From an uncultured Leucobacter sp. (lineage in GTDB: Bacteria > Actinomycetota > Actinomycetes > Actinomycetales > Microbacteriaceae), in NCBI GenBank assembly GCA_937967375.1, contig CALCJF010000093.1, forward strand, positions 1 to 7,018: a stretch of 7,018 bases of DNA, written 5' to 3'. Under the pieces are notes generated by a model that did not search any database, was not told the origin of the DNA, and was given only the letters and a program-made list of their open reading frames with translations. Position numbers and translations under genes: made by a program. Of this stretch, positions 1-6,197 are shown in pieces; the first letter of the stretch is position 1; every line of letters starts with the position of its first letter.

Positions 1-90
1 GGCGGTATGGGCATGGGTATGGATCGCCTGCTGATGGCCCTGACGGGCCTCGGCATTCGCGAGACGATCCTGTTCCCGCTCGTCAAGTAG
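1..90 (+). CDS. lysS: Lysyl-tRNA synthetase, class II, C-terminal end (partial)
   Basis: The window opens inside a gene in frame 1. The last 29 residues read GGMGMGMDRLLMALTG, then GLGIRETILFPLVK and a TAG stop. This matches the C-terminus of class II lysyl-tRNA synthetases: motif 3 of the class II fold (GxGxGxDR, the arginine contacting ATP), followed by the near-invariant 'IRETxxFPxxK' tail. The enzyme charges tRNA-Lys with lysine in the cytoplasm. Other class II synthetases of the AspRS/AsnRS/LysRS subgroup share motif 3, but the RETILFPLVK ending is specific to LysRS. Only the 3' end is present, so the start, promoter and full length cannot be judged. The next gene begins 22 nt downstream on the same strand with no hairpin between them, so read-through into the transporter is possible. 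Confidence 0.93.
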   Translation, partial: GGMGMGMDRLLMALTGLGIRETILFPLVK

Positions 91-112
91 GGGTTCGGGT
101 GGCGGCCTCGTC

Positions 113-1327
113 ATGAACCAGATGGGCGAGGATCGTCGCGCGGCGAAGGGCAGCCCGCGCTATCGGCGGGCGCTCATTGCGCTCTTCTGCGCAGGGGTGG
201 CGACCTTTGCGCAGGTGTATTCGCCGCAAGCGCTGCTGCCACAGATTGCCGATGAGTTCCGCCTGAGCGAGAGCGCCTCGTCGCTCGCGATCGGTGCGAC
301 GACTATCGGATTGGCCCTGGGCATGCTGCCGTGGGGCAGGCTGAGCGATCGCATTGGCAGGGTGCGTGCCATGCGCTGGGCGATTGCGTTTGCGATCGTC
401 GTGGGTCTCGCGACGCCGTTCATGCCGAGCTTCGAGGCGCTGGTCGCGGTGCGGTTCGTCGAGGGCATCATGCTCGCGGGTCTGCCTGCGATCGGTGTGA
501 CGGCGCTCGCAGAGACCGTGACGCCGGCCGCGCTCGGCGGCGCGGTGGGGGCATTCATCGCCGGAAACACGATCGGCGGCCTCGCCGGAAGAATCATCGC
601 CGCCGCTGCGGGGGAGGCCTTCGGTTGGCATTGGGGGCTGTTTGCGGTCGGCATGGTCGCGGCGCTAGCTGCGCTGTGTTTTGTGTCGCTCATGCCGCCG
701 ACGGCAGTGCCAGCGGCAAAGGGGCTTCCCTTGTGGCAGGCGACGCTTGCAACCATGCGCAATCCTGCCGTGATGGTTATGGTGCTGCAGGCGTTCTTAT
801 TGATGGGAGGGTTTGTCGCCGCCTACAACTACCTCGCCTTCAGGCTGCAGCAAGCACCGTTCGGCCTCACTCTGACCCAGGTATCGTGGTTGTTTCTCGC
901 ATATCTGGCCGGCGCGTTCGCGTCGCGGCAGGCTTGGAGTTTCACCACGAGGATCCCTCCTGTTGGCGTGCTCGTGCTCGGCATCACCTTGATGCTTGCG
1001 GGTCTTGGCCTGACGCTGCTGCCGTGGTTGATCGCCATCATTGTGGGGCTCGTGCTATTCACCGTTGGATTCTTCAGCGCGCACTCGATCGCGCTGACGC
1101 TTGTCAGTCGACGCGCGGGCCCGAACGCGACAAGCTTCGCACCGTCGCTCTACAATCTCGCGTACTACACGGGGTCGACAATGCTCGGTTGGGCCGGTGG
1201 TCTTGCGTTCGCCACCGCCGGTTGGGGCGGCACCGTCGCGATGATCGCCGCTTGCCTGATCGGGGCTGCAACACTCGCCTGGCTGCACGCGGTGAGAAAT
1301 GGCGGACCGGGAGCTGTCGACTCTTGA
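113..1327 (+). CDS. MFS transporter, YnfM-like (DHA1-type) putative efflux permease
   Basis: This 404-residue protein has about 12 hydrophobic segments, the usual length for the major facilitator superfamily. The first segment (residues ~19-43) contains the FAQVYSPQALLPQIADEF stretch typical of YnfM-like members of the drug:H+ antiporter group. MFS motif A follows between TM2 and TM3 (G75-R-L-S-D79-R80-I-G82-R83). A glycine-rich GNTIGGLAGR stretch lies in TM5 (residues 151-160), resembling motif C of antiporters. The C-terminal half has the conserved HS-x-A...S-LY-L-YY-GS...GW-GG pattern (residues ~324-363). It probably exports a small molecule against the proton gradient, but the substrate cannot be read from sequence. 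The ATG at 113 has only a weak purine-rich stretch upstream; ATG at 122 is an alternative. It may ride on lysS transcription. It contains a TTA codon (797-799) and CTA codons (e.g. 664-666), which the sdhA gene avoids. Confidence 0.9.
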   Translation: MNQMGEDRRAAKGSPRYRRALIALFCAGVATFAQVYSPQALLPQIADEFRLSESASSLAIGATTIGLALGMLPWGRLSDRIGRVRAMRWAIAFAIVVGLATPFMPSFEALVAVRFVEGIMLAGLPAIGVTALAETVTPAALGGAVGAFIAGNTIGGLAGRIIAAAAGEAFGWHWGLFAVGMVAALAALCFVSLMPPTAVPAAKGLPLWQATLATMRNPAVMVMVLQAFLLMGGFVAAYNYLAFRLQQAPFGLTLTQVSWLFLAYLAGAFASRQAWSFTTRIPPVGVLVLGITLMLAGLGLTLLPWLIAIIVGLVLFTVGFFSAHSIALTLVSRRAGPNATSFAPSLYNLAYYTGSTMLGWAGGLAFATAGWGGTVAMIAACLIGAATLAWLHAVRNGGPGAVDS

Positions 1328-1336
1328 GCGCTCGTG

Positions 1337-1372
1337 GCGCACGCCGGCTCGGTCTCGGGCGGGCTTGTGCGC
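1337..1372. terminator. Weak hairpin between convergent genes, possible bidirectional terminator
   Basis: The 67-nt gap between the convergent transporter and acetyltransferase genes holds a dyad: GCGCAC (1337-1342) pairs with GTGCGC (1367-1372). Three further pairs, 1343-1345 with 1362-1364, form after a 2-nt bulge. There is no T-run on either side. Its position between convergent genes is the main reason to suspect termination; the structure itself is modest for such GC-rich DNA. Confidence 0.25.
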
Positions 1373-1394
1373 GAAGCGGCCTGTAACCCGAAGA

Positions 1395-1904
1395 TCAGAG
1401 GGCTCTTGAGAACGAGACCCGGTGCTGCTCGGGGCCGTCGTAGTCGACCCATCCCGGCACGCCGTTGAAATCGGTGTCGCCCTCGAAAGCGAAACCCATG
1501 GCGCGATGAAACTCCTGCGAACCGGTGTTAAGCACGCTGGTCGCAGCGTCGACCCTCGTGCAGCCCAGCGCACGCATCTCGGCGAAGAACTTTTCGTAGA
1601 GCATGCGGCCGAGGCCCGTGCCGCGCTGATCCGGACGCACCCCGACGAAGTGGATGTAGCCTGTCTCGGGCTGGCTCTGCGATCGGAACCCGATCAGAAA
1701 GCCGGCCAGTTCGCCACCCTCGTCTTCGACGATGGTTGAGGTGTCGGCGAAGTGCTGCAGAAAGAGCCTGGGAAGCAGTAGCGGCAACGTCGCAGAGTTC
1801 GGCGTGCCCCACCACCCCGGGATTGAAGTGGTGATGCCCAAGTGATCTGCGACGGTCGGGCGACGAAAATTCAAGACGGGCGCGGCGAAGGTCGAGGTGG
1901 TCAT
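1395..1904 (-). CDS. GNAT family N-acetyltransferase
   Basis: With the ATG at 1904 this encodes 169 residues, the normal size for a single GNAT domain. The N-terminus has the 'FRRPTVADHLGI' beta1-alpha1 start of the fold. The acetyl-CoA pyrophosphate-binding motif A follows beta4 (YIHFVGVRPDQRGTGLG, residues 83-99; R94-G-T-G97-L-G99 fits Q/RxxGxG/A). The usual C-terminal strand and helix (N-x-GS-x-x-FHRAMGF, residues ~126-138) come after. The family moves an acetyl group from acetyl-CoA to an amine; the acceptor is unknown. The frame stays open upstream to a TTG at 2009 and includes an ATG at 1958, but homologous folds start near FRRPT, so 1904 is preferred. No ribosome binding site precedes it; a TAGCCT hexamer 7 nt upstream suggests a leaderless transcript. 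It is convergent with the transporter and downstream of manC on the same strand. Confidence 0.88.
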   Translation of the reverse strand: MTTSTFAAPVLNFRRPTVADHLGITTSIPGWWGTPNSATLPLLLPRLFLQHFADTSTIVEDEGGELAGFLIGFRSQSQPETGYIHFVGVRPDQRGTGLGRMLYEKFFAEMRALGCTRVDAATSVLNTGSQEFHRAMGFAFEGDTDFNGVPGWVDYDGPEQHRVSFSRAL

Positions 1905-1911
1905 GTCTACG

Positions 1912-1917
1912 AGGCTA
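1912..1917 (-). promoter_or_regulatory. Candidate -10 box for a leaderless GNAT transcript
   Basis: On the minus strand TAGCCT (fits TANNNT) ends 7 nt before the ATG at 1904, so the first transcribed base would be the A of the start codon. No Shine-Dalgarno motif is visible. The -35 region is not recognisable. Leaderless mRNAs are common in Actinobacteria; assignment here is inference from spacing. Confidence 0.35.
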
Positions 1918-1997
1918 TCGCGGCCGCGACGGGCCCCGGTGGTGCCTCGAAGTTGCATGGCCACAAGAGAGGTTTGCCTTCGACAATGCCGCTCTGC

Positions 1998-2029
1998 AGC
2001 TCGGCCCAAAGCCCAAGAGGGGCTGAGCT
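1998..2029 (-). terminator. Hairpin at the manC stop codon, possible terminator
   Basis: AGCTCGGCCC (1998-2007) pairs with 2020-2029 in a 10-bp stem with one G-T pair and a 12-nt loop. The stem touches the manC stop codon (2029-2031). A competing smaller hairpin, AGCCC/GGGCT at 2010-2024, is followed on the minus strand by a short T-run (TTT). Either could end or attenuate manC transcription before the acetyltransferase gene; they exclude each other, so this could be one terminator or a fortuitous GC-rich fold. Confidence 0.4.
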
Positions 2030-3147
2030 CAAAGCAGGTGTTTGCCGCCCCGACCCTTCATGCGCTCGACGAGACCCTTGACGTCTTGCGCATGCTGCTT
2101 TGACGTGACGAGCAAGACGTCTGCCGTATCGACGACCACGATATCCTGCATTCCGACGAGTGCGACGAGTCGGTCGCTTTCGCTGACGACGATGCCGCTC
2201 GAGCGGTCGCTGAGCACTTGTGCACCATCGCCGAGCACGGCGAGGTCGCCCGCGCGCCCGCGCGAAAGTAGATTCGCGACGCTCGCGAAGTCGCCCACAT
2301 CGTCCCACTCGAAGTGTGCTGTCACGCACACCATGCGGCCCGCTTCAGCGGCCGGCTCGGCAACGGTGTAGTCGATGGCAACCTTAGGCAGCGCGGGCCA
2401 CAGGCGCTCGCGCACCTCAGCGGCGCGGTCGGTGCCCCATGCGGCCGCGATCTCACGCAACGAGGCCACCATCTCGGGCTGCGCAAGCGCCATCTGCTCA
2501 AGCAGCACGCTCGCCTTTGCAATGAACATGCCGGCGTTCCAGAGATACCCGCCTTGCTGCAAGTACTCGGTCGCTGTCGCCTCGTCTGGCTTCTCGACGA
2601 ACTCGGTCACGTCGTACACGTCGAAGGGCGCGAGGTCGCCACGGGCCTGCCCGCACGCGATGTACCCGAACCCTGTGGCGGGAAACGCGGGGTGAATGCC
2701 GATCGTCGCAATGTAGCCTTGGTCCGCCGCCTGCACCGCAGTGCGCACCGCGCGCTGAAAGAGCACGCTGCCGCGAATCACGTGGTCGGCGGCGAAAGAA
2801 CCGAGAATGGCCTCTGGGTCTCGCAACTCGAGCAGGGCTGCCGCGAGACCGATTGCCGCAGACGAGTCCTTTGGTTCGGTCTCGATCACGAGGTTGTCTG
2901 TGCCGATCTCGGGGAGCTGCCGCTCGACGGACTCCCGGTGAGCCGAACCGGTAACGACCATGATGCGTTCGGCTGGAACGAGCGGGGTGAGGCGATCCCA
3001 AGTGGTACGCAGCAGCGAGTTGCCGCTGCCAGTGAGATCGAGCAGAAACTTCGGGGCGTTGGCTCGCGAGAGCGGCCACAACCGTGAGCCAGCGCCACCC
3101 GCCGGAATCACGCAGGTGAAGCGATCCATCGCCGTGTGTTCGTTCAT
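2029..3147 (-). CDS. manC: Mannose-1-phosphate guanylyltransferase (GDP-mannose synthesis)
   Basis: From the ATG at 3147 this encodes 372 residues. It joins GTP and mannose-1-phosphate to give GDP-mannose and pyrophosphate in the cytoplasm, supplying mannosyl transfer to glycolipids, cell-wall glycans or exopolysaccharide. The nucleotidyltransferase signature is PAGGAGSRLWPLSR (residues 15-28) with P32-K33. Further family motifs are AADH (119-122), FVEKP (183-187), WNAGMF (203-208), AIDYTVAE (257-264) and WDDVG (281-285). It ends after the nucleotidyltransferase and short beta-helix-like tail, so it is the monofunctional form without a phosphomannose isomerase domain. The stretch after E91-P is KDSSAAIGLAA rather than the RNTAPAI of many proteobacterial ManC proteins; I believe this is normal for actinobacterial members. 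The open frame extends to 3234, but the extra 29 residues are not family-like. The gene is divergent from sdhC. ATG at 3129 is an alternative start. Confidence 0.92.
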   Translation of the reverse strand: MNEHTAMDRFTCVIPAGGAGSRLWPLSRANAPKFLLDLTGSGNSLLRTTWDRLTPLVPAERIMVVTGSAHRESVERQLPEIGTDNLVIETEPKDSSAAIGLAAALLELRDPEAILGSFAADHVIRGSVLFQRAVRTAVQAADQGYIATIGIHPAFPATGFGYIACGQARGDLAPFDVYDVTEFVEKPDEATATEYLQQGGYLWNAGMFIAKASVLLEQMALAQPEMVASLREIAAAWGTDRAAEVRERLWPALPKVAIDYTVAEPAAEAGRMVCVTAHFEWDDVGDFASVANLLSRGRAGDLAVLGDGAQVLSDRSSGIVVSESDRLVALVGMQDIVVVDTADVLLVTSKQHAQDVKGLVERMKGRGGKHLL

Positions 3148-3154
3148 GCGCTCA

Positions 3155-3160
3155 AGCCTA
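3155..3160 (-). promoter_or_regulatory. Candidate -10 box for manC (possibly leaderless)
   Basis: On the minus strand TAGGCT (fits TANNNT) ends 7 nt before the manC ATG at 3147. This is the same arrangement as at the acetyltransferase gene. No Shine-Dalgarno sequence sits at normal distance from the ATG. An 18-nt spacer would place a poor -35 (GAGACC) inside the dyad at 3180-3196. Confidence 0.38.
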
Positions 3161-3179
3161 CCCGTGAGTTTTTCTCGTG

Positions 3180-3196
3180 GTCTCCCCGGCGGAGAC
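3180..3196. promoter_or_regulatory. Perfect 6-bp-arm dyad near the manC promoter, candidate operator
   Basis: GTCTCC (3180-3185) and GGAGAC (3191-3196) are exact inverted repeats around a 5-nt centre. The site overlaps the expected -35 zone of the candidate manC promoter, a usual place for a repressor to bind. It lies upstream of both predicted transcription starts, so an RNA hairpin role is less likely. No regulator is identifiable. Confidence 0.3.
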
Positions 3197-3262
3197 GGAC
3201 AGTACGTGCCGCTTTGCTCGAGGTGAAGCGACACTTACCGTCTGTCTGCGCAGGTGGGAAGC

Positions 3263-3274
3263 GCTGGGGCCAGC
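3263..3274. promoter_or_regulatory. Short dyad GCTGGGGCCAGC, candidate binding site
   Basis: Five-base arms GCTGG/CCAGC flank a 2-nt centre. A further copy of the GCCAGC arm occurs just downstream, around 3289-3294. It lies about 65 nt upstream of the candidate sdh -10 box, where an activator or repressor could sit. In GC-rich DNA such a dyad can arise by chance. Confidence 0.2.
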
Positions 3275-3338
3275 CGCGGGTGGTGCATGCCAGCGAAAAG
3301 CCATGAATGGTGCGTGGCGCGGGAAGCGCGTGGAAGAG

Positions 3339-3347
3339 TGACATAAT
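3339..3347 (+). promoter_or_regulatory. Candidate extended -10 promoter of the sdh operon
   Basis: TGACATAAT is an extended -10 element (TGn then CATAAT, 5 of 6 to TATAAT). It is the most AT-rich promoter-like word in a GC-rich intergenic region. No good -35 hexamer lies 16-18 nt upstream, as tolerated by extended -10 promoters. Transcription would begin near 3354, giving a leader of about 94 nt before the sdhC start. Confidence 0.5.
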
Positions 3348-3434
3348 AGATTCGCGGCAGGTTCCCAGCTCAGGCGTGCGCGCGTGGCTGCGATCCTCGC
3401 TTTTCGGATATCGAATTCCGGTGCAACCCGATCC

Positions 3435-3441
3435 AAGGAGG
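3435..3441 (+). promoter_or_regulatory. Ribosome binding site that fixes the sdhC start at GTG
   Basis: AAGGAGG is a full Shine-Dalgarno match. The in-frame ATG at 3442 abuts it with no spacer, while the GTG at 3448 lies 6 nt away. The GTG is therefore the likely start codon. Confidence 0.75.
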
Positions 3442-3447
3442 ATGCTC

Positions 3448-3864
3448 GTGTCAGCTACGCCCGCACAGGCGACGCCCGCGGTCGCGAAGAAGAGTCGCCC
3501 AGGCGGCACGCTCTATCGCGGCAATGAGGGAATGTGGTCGTGGGTGCTCCATCGCATCACCGGTGTTGCCATCTTCTTCTTTCTGCTCGTGCACGTGCTC
3601 GACACTGCGCTCATTCGCGTGAGCCCCGAGGCCTACAACGCCGTCATGGGCACCTATAAGAACCCGATCATGGGCCTTGGTGAGACCGCGCTTGTGGGCG
3701 CGATCGCGTTCCACGCGCTCAACGGCCTGCGCATCATCCTCGTCGATTACTGGAGCAAGGGCACTAAGTATCAGCGCGCCATGTTCTGGATCGTGATCGC
3801 CCTCTGGGTTGTGGTGATGCTCGGCTTCGCGCCTCGCCACCTGATGAACGTGTTTGGTCACTAA
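3448..3864 (+). CDS. sdhC: Succinate dehydrogenase cytochrome b556 subunit
   Basis: Read from the GTG at 3448 this is a 138-residue membrane anchor of succinate:quinone oxidoreductase (complex II). The N-terminal 25 residues are Ala/Pro/Lys-rich and cytoplasmic. Three hydrophobic helices follow at about 33-56, 75-98 and 111-131. The family signature HRITG (residues 35-39) corresponds to HRxSG, which lies near the quinone site. H89 in FHALNGLRIILVD fits the H-x3-G-x-R-x4-D pattern whose histidine is an axial heme b ligand in E. coli SdhC. H49 is a second histidine in helix 1. It is the first gene of sdhCDAB, 18 nt before sdhD. The upstream in-frame ATG at 3307 would add 47 unconserved residues, lies before the candidate transcription start and is not favoured. 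The two-anchor arrangement resembles M. tuberculosis Rv3316-Rv3317. Confidence 0.93.
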   Translation: MSATPAQATPAVAKKSRPGGTLYRGNEGMWSWVLHRITGVAIFFFLLVHVLDTALIRVSPEAYNAVMGTYKNPIMGLGETALVGAIAFHALNGLRIILVDYWSKGTKYQRAMFWIVIALWVVVMLGFAPRHLMNVFGH

Positions 3865-3882
3865 GGGCGAGGAGTTACAGAG

Positions 3883-4326
3883 ATGACTATGACTATCGAA
3901 AATCCCCGCTCGCAGACCCCCGCGAAGAAGCGCACCAACTGGGAGAAGTGGGGCTGGATCTACATGCGCGCCTCTGGCGTGCTGCTCGTGGTACTGATCT
4001 TCGGCCACCTCTTCTCGAACCTGATGGTCGGCGACGGCATCTCGGCGATCGACTTCGGGTTCGTCGGCGGCAAGCTCGCAAACCCGTTCTGGCAGGTCTG
4101 GGACATTCTCCTGCTCTGGCTCGCGCTGATCCACGGTGCCAACGGCATGCGCACGATCGTGAACGACTACGTGAGCCGCCCCGCGCTGGCGAAGGGCCTC
4201 AAGGTCGCACTCTTCCTCTCGGCCGCGCTGCTGATCCTGCTCGGCACCCTCGTGGTGCTGACTTTCGATCCGTGCCTCGGCGCCGACGAGTTCCCCGACT
4301 TGGTCGCCTCGTTCTGCGTGGCCTGA
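3883..4326 (+). CDS. sdhD: Succinate dehydrogenase hydrophobic membrane anchor subunit
   Basis: This 147-residue protein is the second membrane anchor of complex II. It pairs with SdhC to hold heme b and form the quinone site. Hydrophobic helices lie at about 30-49, 70-90 and 105-127. The RASG motif (29-32) at the start of helix 1 mirrors the HRITG of SdhC. H42 (in GHLFSN) and H84 (in IHGANGMRTIVND) are the conserved histidines; H84 has the same H-x3-G-x-R-x4-D spacing as the SdhC heme-ligand helix and is the better heme candidate. The start at 3883 is supported by GAGGAG at 3869-3874, 8 nt upstream; ATG at 3889 is possible but worse spaced. The C-terminal ~20 residues are acidic with two cysteines (C131, C145), a less conserved tail. 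It lies 36 nt before sdhA and is surely co-transcribed. Confidence 0.92.
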   Translation: MTMTIENPRSQTPAKKRTNWEKWGWIYMRASGVLLVVLIFGHLFSNLMVGDGISAIDFGFVGGKLANPFWQVWDILLLWLALIHGANGMRTIVNDYVSRPALAKGLKVALFLSAALLILLGTLVVLTFDPCLGADEFPDLVASFCVA

Positions 4327-4362
4327 GCTGATCTACGTTTCTTCTGAAGGAGTAGCAAACCC

Positions 4363-6195
4363 GTGACTACCAACACCCATGAGGGCGAGGAAGTGACCGT
4401 CAAAGACGGCGTCACCTATCACCAGTTCGACGTTGTCATCGTCGGAGCAGGCGGCGCGGGTATGCGCGCCGCGATTGAGGCGGGACCCAAGGCCAAGACC
4501 GCCGTTATCACCAAGCTCTACCCGACGCGTTCGCACACCGGTGCGGCTCAGGGCGGCATGGCAGCGGCGCTCGCCAACGTCGAGGAGGACAACTGGGAGT
4601 GGCACACCTTTGACACGGTCAAGGGTGGCGACTACCTCGTTGATCAGGATGCCGCAGAGATTCTCGCGAAAGAAGCGATCGACGCGGTCATCGACCTCGA
4701 GAACATGGGTCTGCCGTTCAACCGCACCCCTGAGGGCAAGATCGACCAGCGCCGGTTCGGTGGTCATACTCGCGACCACGGCAAGGCCCCGGTTCGCCGC
4801 GCCTGCTACGCTGCCGACCGCACCGGCCACATGATTCTGCAGACGCTGTTCCAGAACTGCGTCAAGCTGGGCGTCAACTTCTTCAACGAGTACTACGTGC
4901 TCGATCTCGTCATGACAGGCGAGGGCAAGGATCGCAAGCCCTCGGGCGTGGTGGCCTACGAGCTGGCAACCGGCGATCTGCACGTCTTCCAGGCGAAGTC
5001 GATCGTCTTCGCCACCGGCGGCTTCGGCAAGATCTTCAAGACGACCTCGAACGCGCACACCCTCACCGGCGACGGCGTCGGCATCGTGTGGCGCAAGGGC
5101 CTGCCGCTCGAAGACATCGAGTTCTACCAGTTTCACCCGACGGGCCTTGCCGGTCTCGGCATTCTGCTGACCGAGGGTGCTCGCGGCGAGGGCGCGATCC
5201 TTCGCAACGCAAGCGGCGAGCGTTTCATGGAGCGTTACGCGCCCACGATTAAAGACCTCGCCCCGCGCGACATCGTCGCTCGATGCATGGTGCAAGAAGT
5301 GCTCGACGGCCGCGGCGCCGGCCCGCACAAGGACTACGTCTACCTCGACTGCACCCACCTCGGTGCCGAGGTGCTCGAGACGAAGCTGCCCGACATCACC
5401 GAGTTCGCTCGTACCTACCTCGGTGTCGATCCCGTCACCGAGCCTGTGCCCGTGTTCCCGACCGCGCACTACGCGATGGGCGGCATCCCGACGAACAACA
5501 ACGCCGAGGTTCTGATGGACAACGACACCATCGTGCCCGGCCTCTACGCCGCCGGTGAGTGCGCCTGTGTGTCGGTGCACGGCTCGAACCGTCTCGGCAC
5601 CAACTCGCTGCTCGACATCAACGTGTTCGGCAAGCGCAGCGGCAACAACGCAGCCGACTACGCGCAGACCGCTTCGTTCGTAGAGCTGCCCGCAGACCCC
5701 TCGAAAGAGGTTCGCGAGCTCGTCGAGCAGGTGCGCACGAGCGCAGGCACCGAGCGCGTCGCAGACATCCGCAAGGAACTGCAGGAGGCGATGGATCGCG
5801 GTGCCCAGGTGTTCCGCACCGAGGAGTCGCTGACCGAGGTGCTCGGCGTGATCCACAACCTGCGCGAGCGCTACAAGCACATCGGCATCCAGGATCGCGG
5901 CCGTCGCTACAACACCGACCTGCTCGAGGCCATCGAGCTCGGCTTCTTGCTCGACCTCGCCGAGGTGCTCGTCTTCGCCGCTCGTAACCGTAAGGAGAGC
6001 CGTGGCGGTCACATGCGCGACGACTACCCGAACCGTGACGACGAGAACTACATGAAGCACACCATGGCGTACCTCGTGGGCGATCCGCACTCTGCCGACG
6101 CCGAAGACCACATCAGGCTCGACTGGAAGCCCGTCGTGTTCACCAAGAACGAGAAGGGCGAGTTGAACTACCCGCCGCTGGAGAGGAAGTACTAA
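4363..6195 (+). CDS. sdhA: Succinate dehydrogenase flavoprotein subunit
   Basis: This 610-residue catalytic subunit oxidises succinate to fumarate and reduces covalently bound FAD, on the cytoplasmic face of the membrane. The Rossmann dinucleotide motif is GAGGAG (28-33). H58 in RSHTGAAQGG is the histidine that carries FAD. Active-site residues match E. coli SdhA in order: H258 (FHPTG), T270-E271, R302 (PRDIVAR, the proton-shuttle arginine), H369 (HYAMGGIPT) and R410 (HGSNRLGTNS). The C-terminal domain shows ESRGGHMRDDYPNRDDENYMKHT (residues ~545-567), then a normal YPPLERKY end. Length is slightly above the ~590 of relatives. The GTG start at 4363 is supported by AAGGAG 10 nt upstream; the family-like sequence begins near residue 18. 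The gene avoids TTA, CTA and TCA codons entirely, fitting high expression. Fumarate reductase FrdA is the alternative, but gene order and anchors favour succinate dehydrogenase. Confidence 0.97.
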   Translation: MTTNTHEGEEVTVKDGVTYHQFDVVIVGAGGAGMRAAIEAGPKAKTAVITKLYPTRSHTGAAQGGMAAALANVEEDNWEWHTFDTVKGGDYLVDQDAAEILAKEAIDAVIDLENMGLPFNRTPEGKIDQRRFGGHTRDHGKAPVRRACYAADRTGHMILQTLFQNCVKLGVNFFNEYYVLDLVMTGEGKDRKPSGVVAYELATGDLHVFQAKSIVFATGGFGKIFKTTSNAHTLTGDGVGIVWRKGLPLEDIEFYQFHPTGLAGLGILLTEGARGEGAILRNASGERFMERYAPTIKDLAPRDIVARCMVQEVLDGRGAGPHKDYVYLDCTHLGAEVLETKLPDITEFARTYLGVDPVTEPVPVFPTAHYAMGGIPTNNNAEVLMDNDTIVPGLYAAGECACVSVHGSNRLGTNSLLDINVFGKRSGNNAADYAQTASFVELPADPSKEVRELVEQVRTSAGTERVADIRKELQEAMDRGAQVFRTEESLTEVLGVIHNLRERYKHIGIQDRGRRYNTDLLEAIELGFLLDLAEVLVFAARNRKESRGGHMRDDYPNRDDENYMKHTMAYLVGDPHSADAEDHIRLDWKPVVFTKNEKGELNYPPLERKY

Positions 6196-6197
6196 GA

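Larger units (their letters stand above)
3148..3447. promoter_or_regulatory. Divergent intergenic region manC / sdhC
   Basis: This 300-nt stretch lies between the start codons of manC (minus strand) and sdhC (plus strand) and must hold the promoters of both. It contains no convincing gene. Visible elements, listed separately, are a -10-like box next to manC, a 6-bp-arm dyad at 3180-3196, a near-perfect 12-bp dyad at 3263-3274, an extended -10 box at 3339-3347 and the sdhC ribosome binding site. An imperfect 16-bp palindrome, CGGATATCGAATTCCG (3405-3420, two central mismatched pairs on each side excluded), lies in the presumed sdh leader. No clean CRP/GlxR-type or DtxR-type site was found by eye. 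Confidence 0.7.

Noticed and set aside
331..1386. 351-codon plus-strand frame overlapping the transporter
   Set aside because: Arg-rich, low-hydrophobicity translation typical of an off-frame reading of GC-rich DNA; the overlapping transporter frame has clear MFS motifs.
2314..3087. 257-codon plus-strand open frame antisense to manC
   Set aside because: Codon-aligned shadow of manC, which carries all nucleotidyltransferase motifs. The antisense product is His/Arg-rich and unrecognisable.
3200..3205. CAGTAC as an AcnR operator
   Set aside because: Only a half-site is present; the partner GTACTG at proper spacing is missing.
3223..3234. GTG-N6-CAC as a CRP/GlxR-type site
   Set aside because: The family consensus needs GTG-N8-CAC within TGTGA-N6-TCACA; spacing here is two bases short and flanking positions do not match.
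3390..3404. GCGA-TCC-TCGC hairpin followed by TTTT as an attenuator in the sdh leader
   Set aside because: A 4-bp stem is too short to stand as a terminator without conservation evidence.
3307..3447. N-terminal extension of sdhC from ATG 3307
   Set aside because: It lies before the candidate transcription start, lacks a Shine-Dalgarno site and has no SdhC-like sequence. The AAGGAGG site points to GTG 3448.
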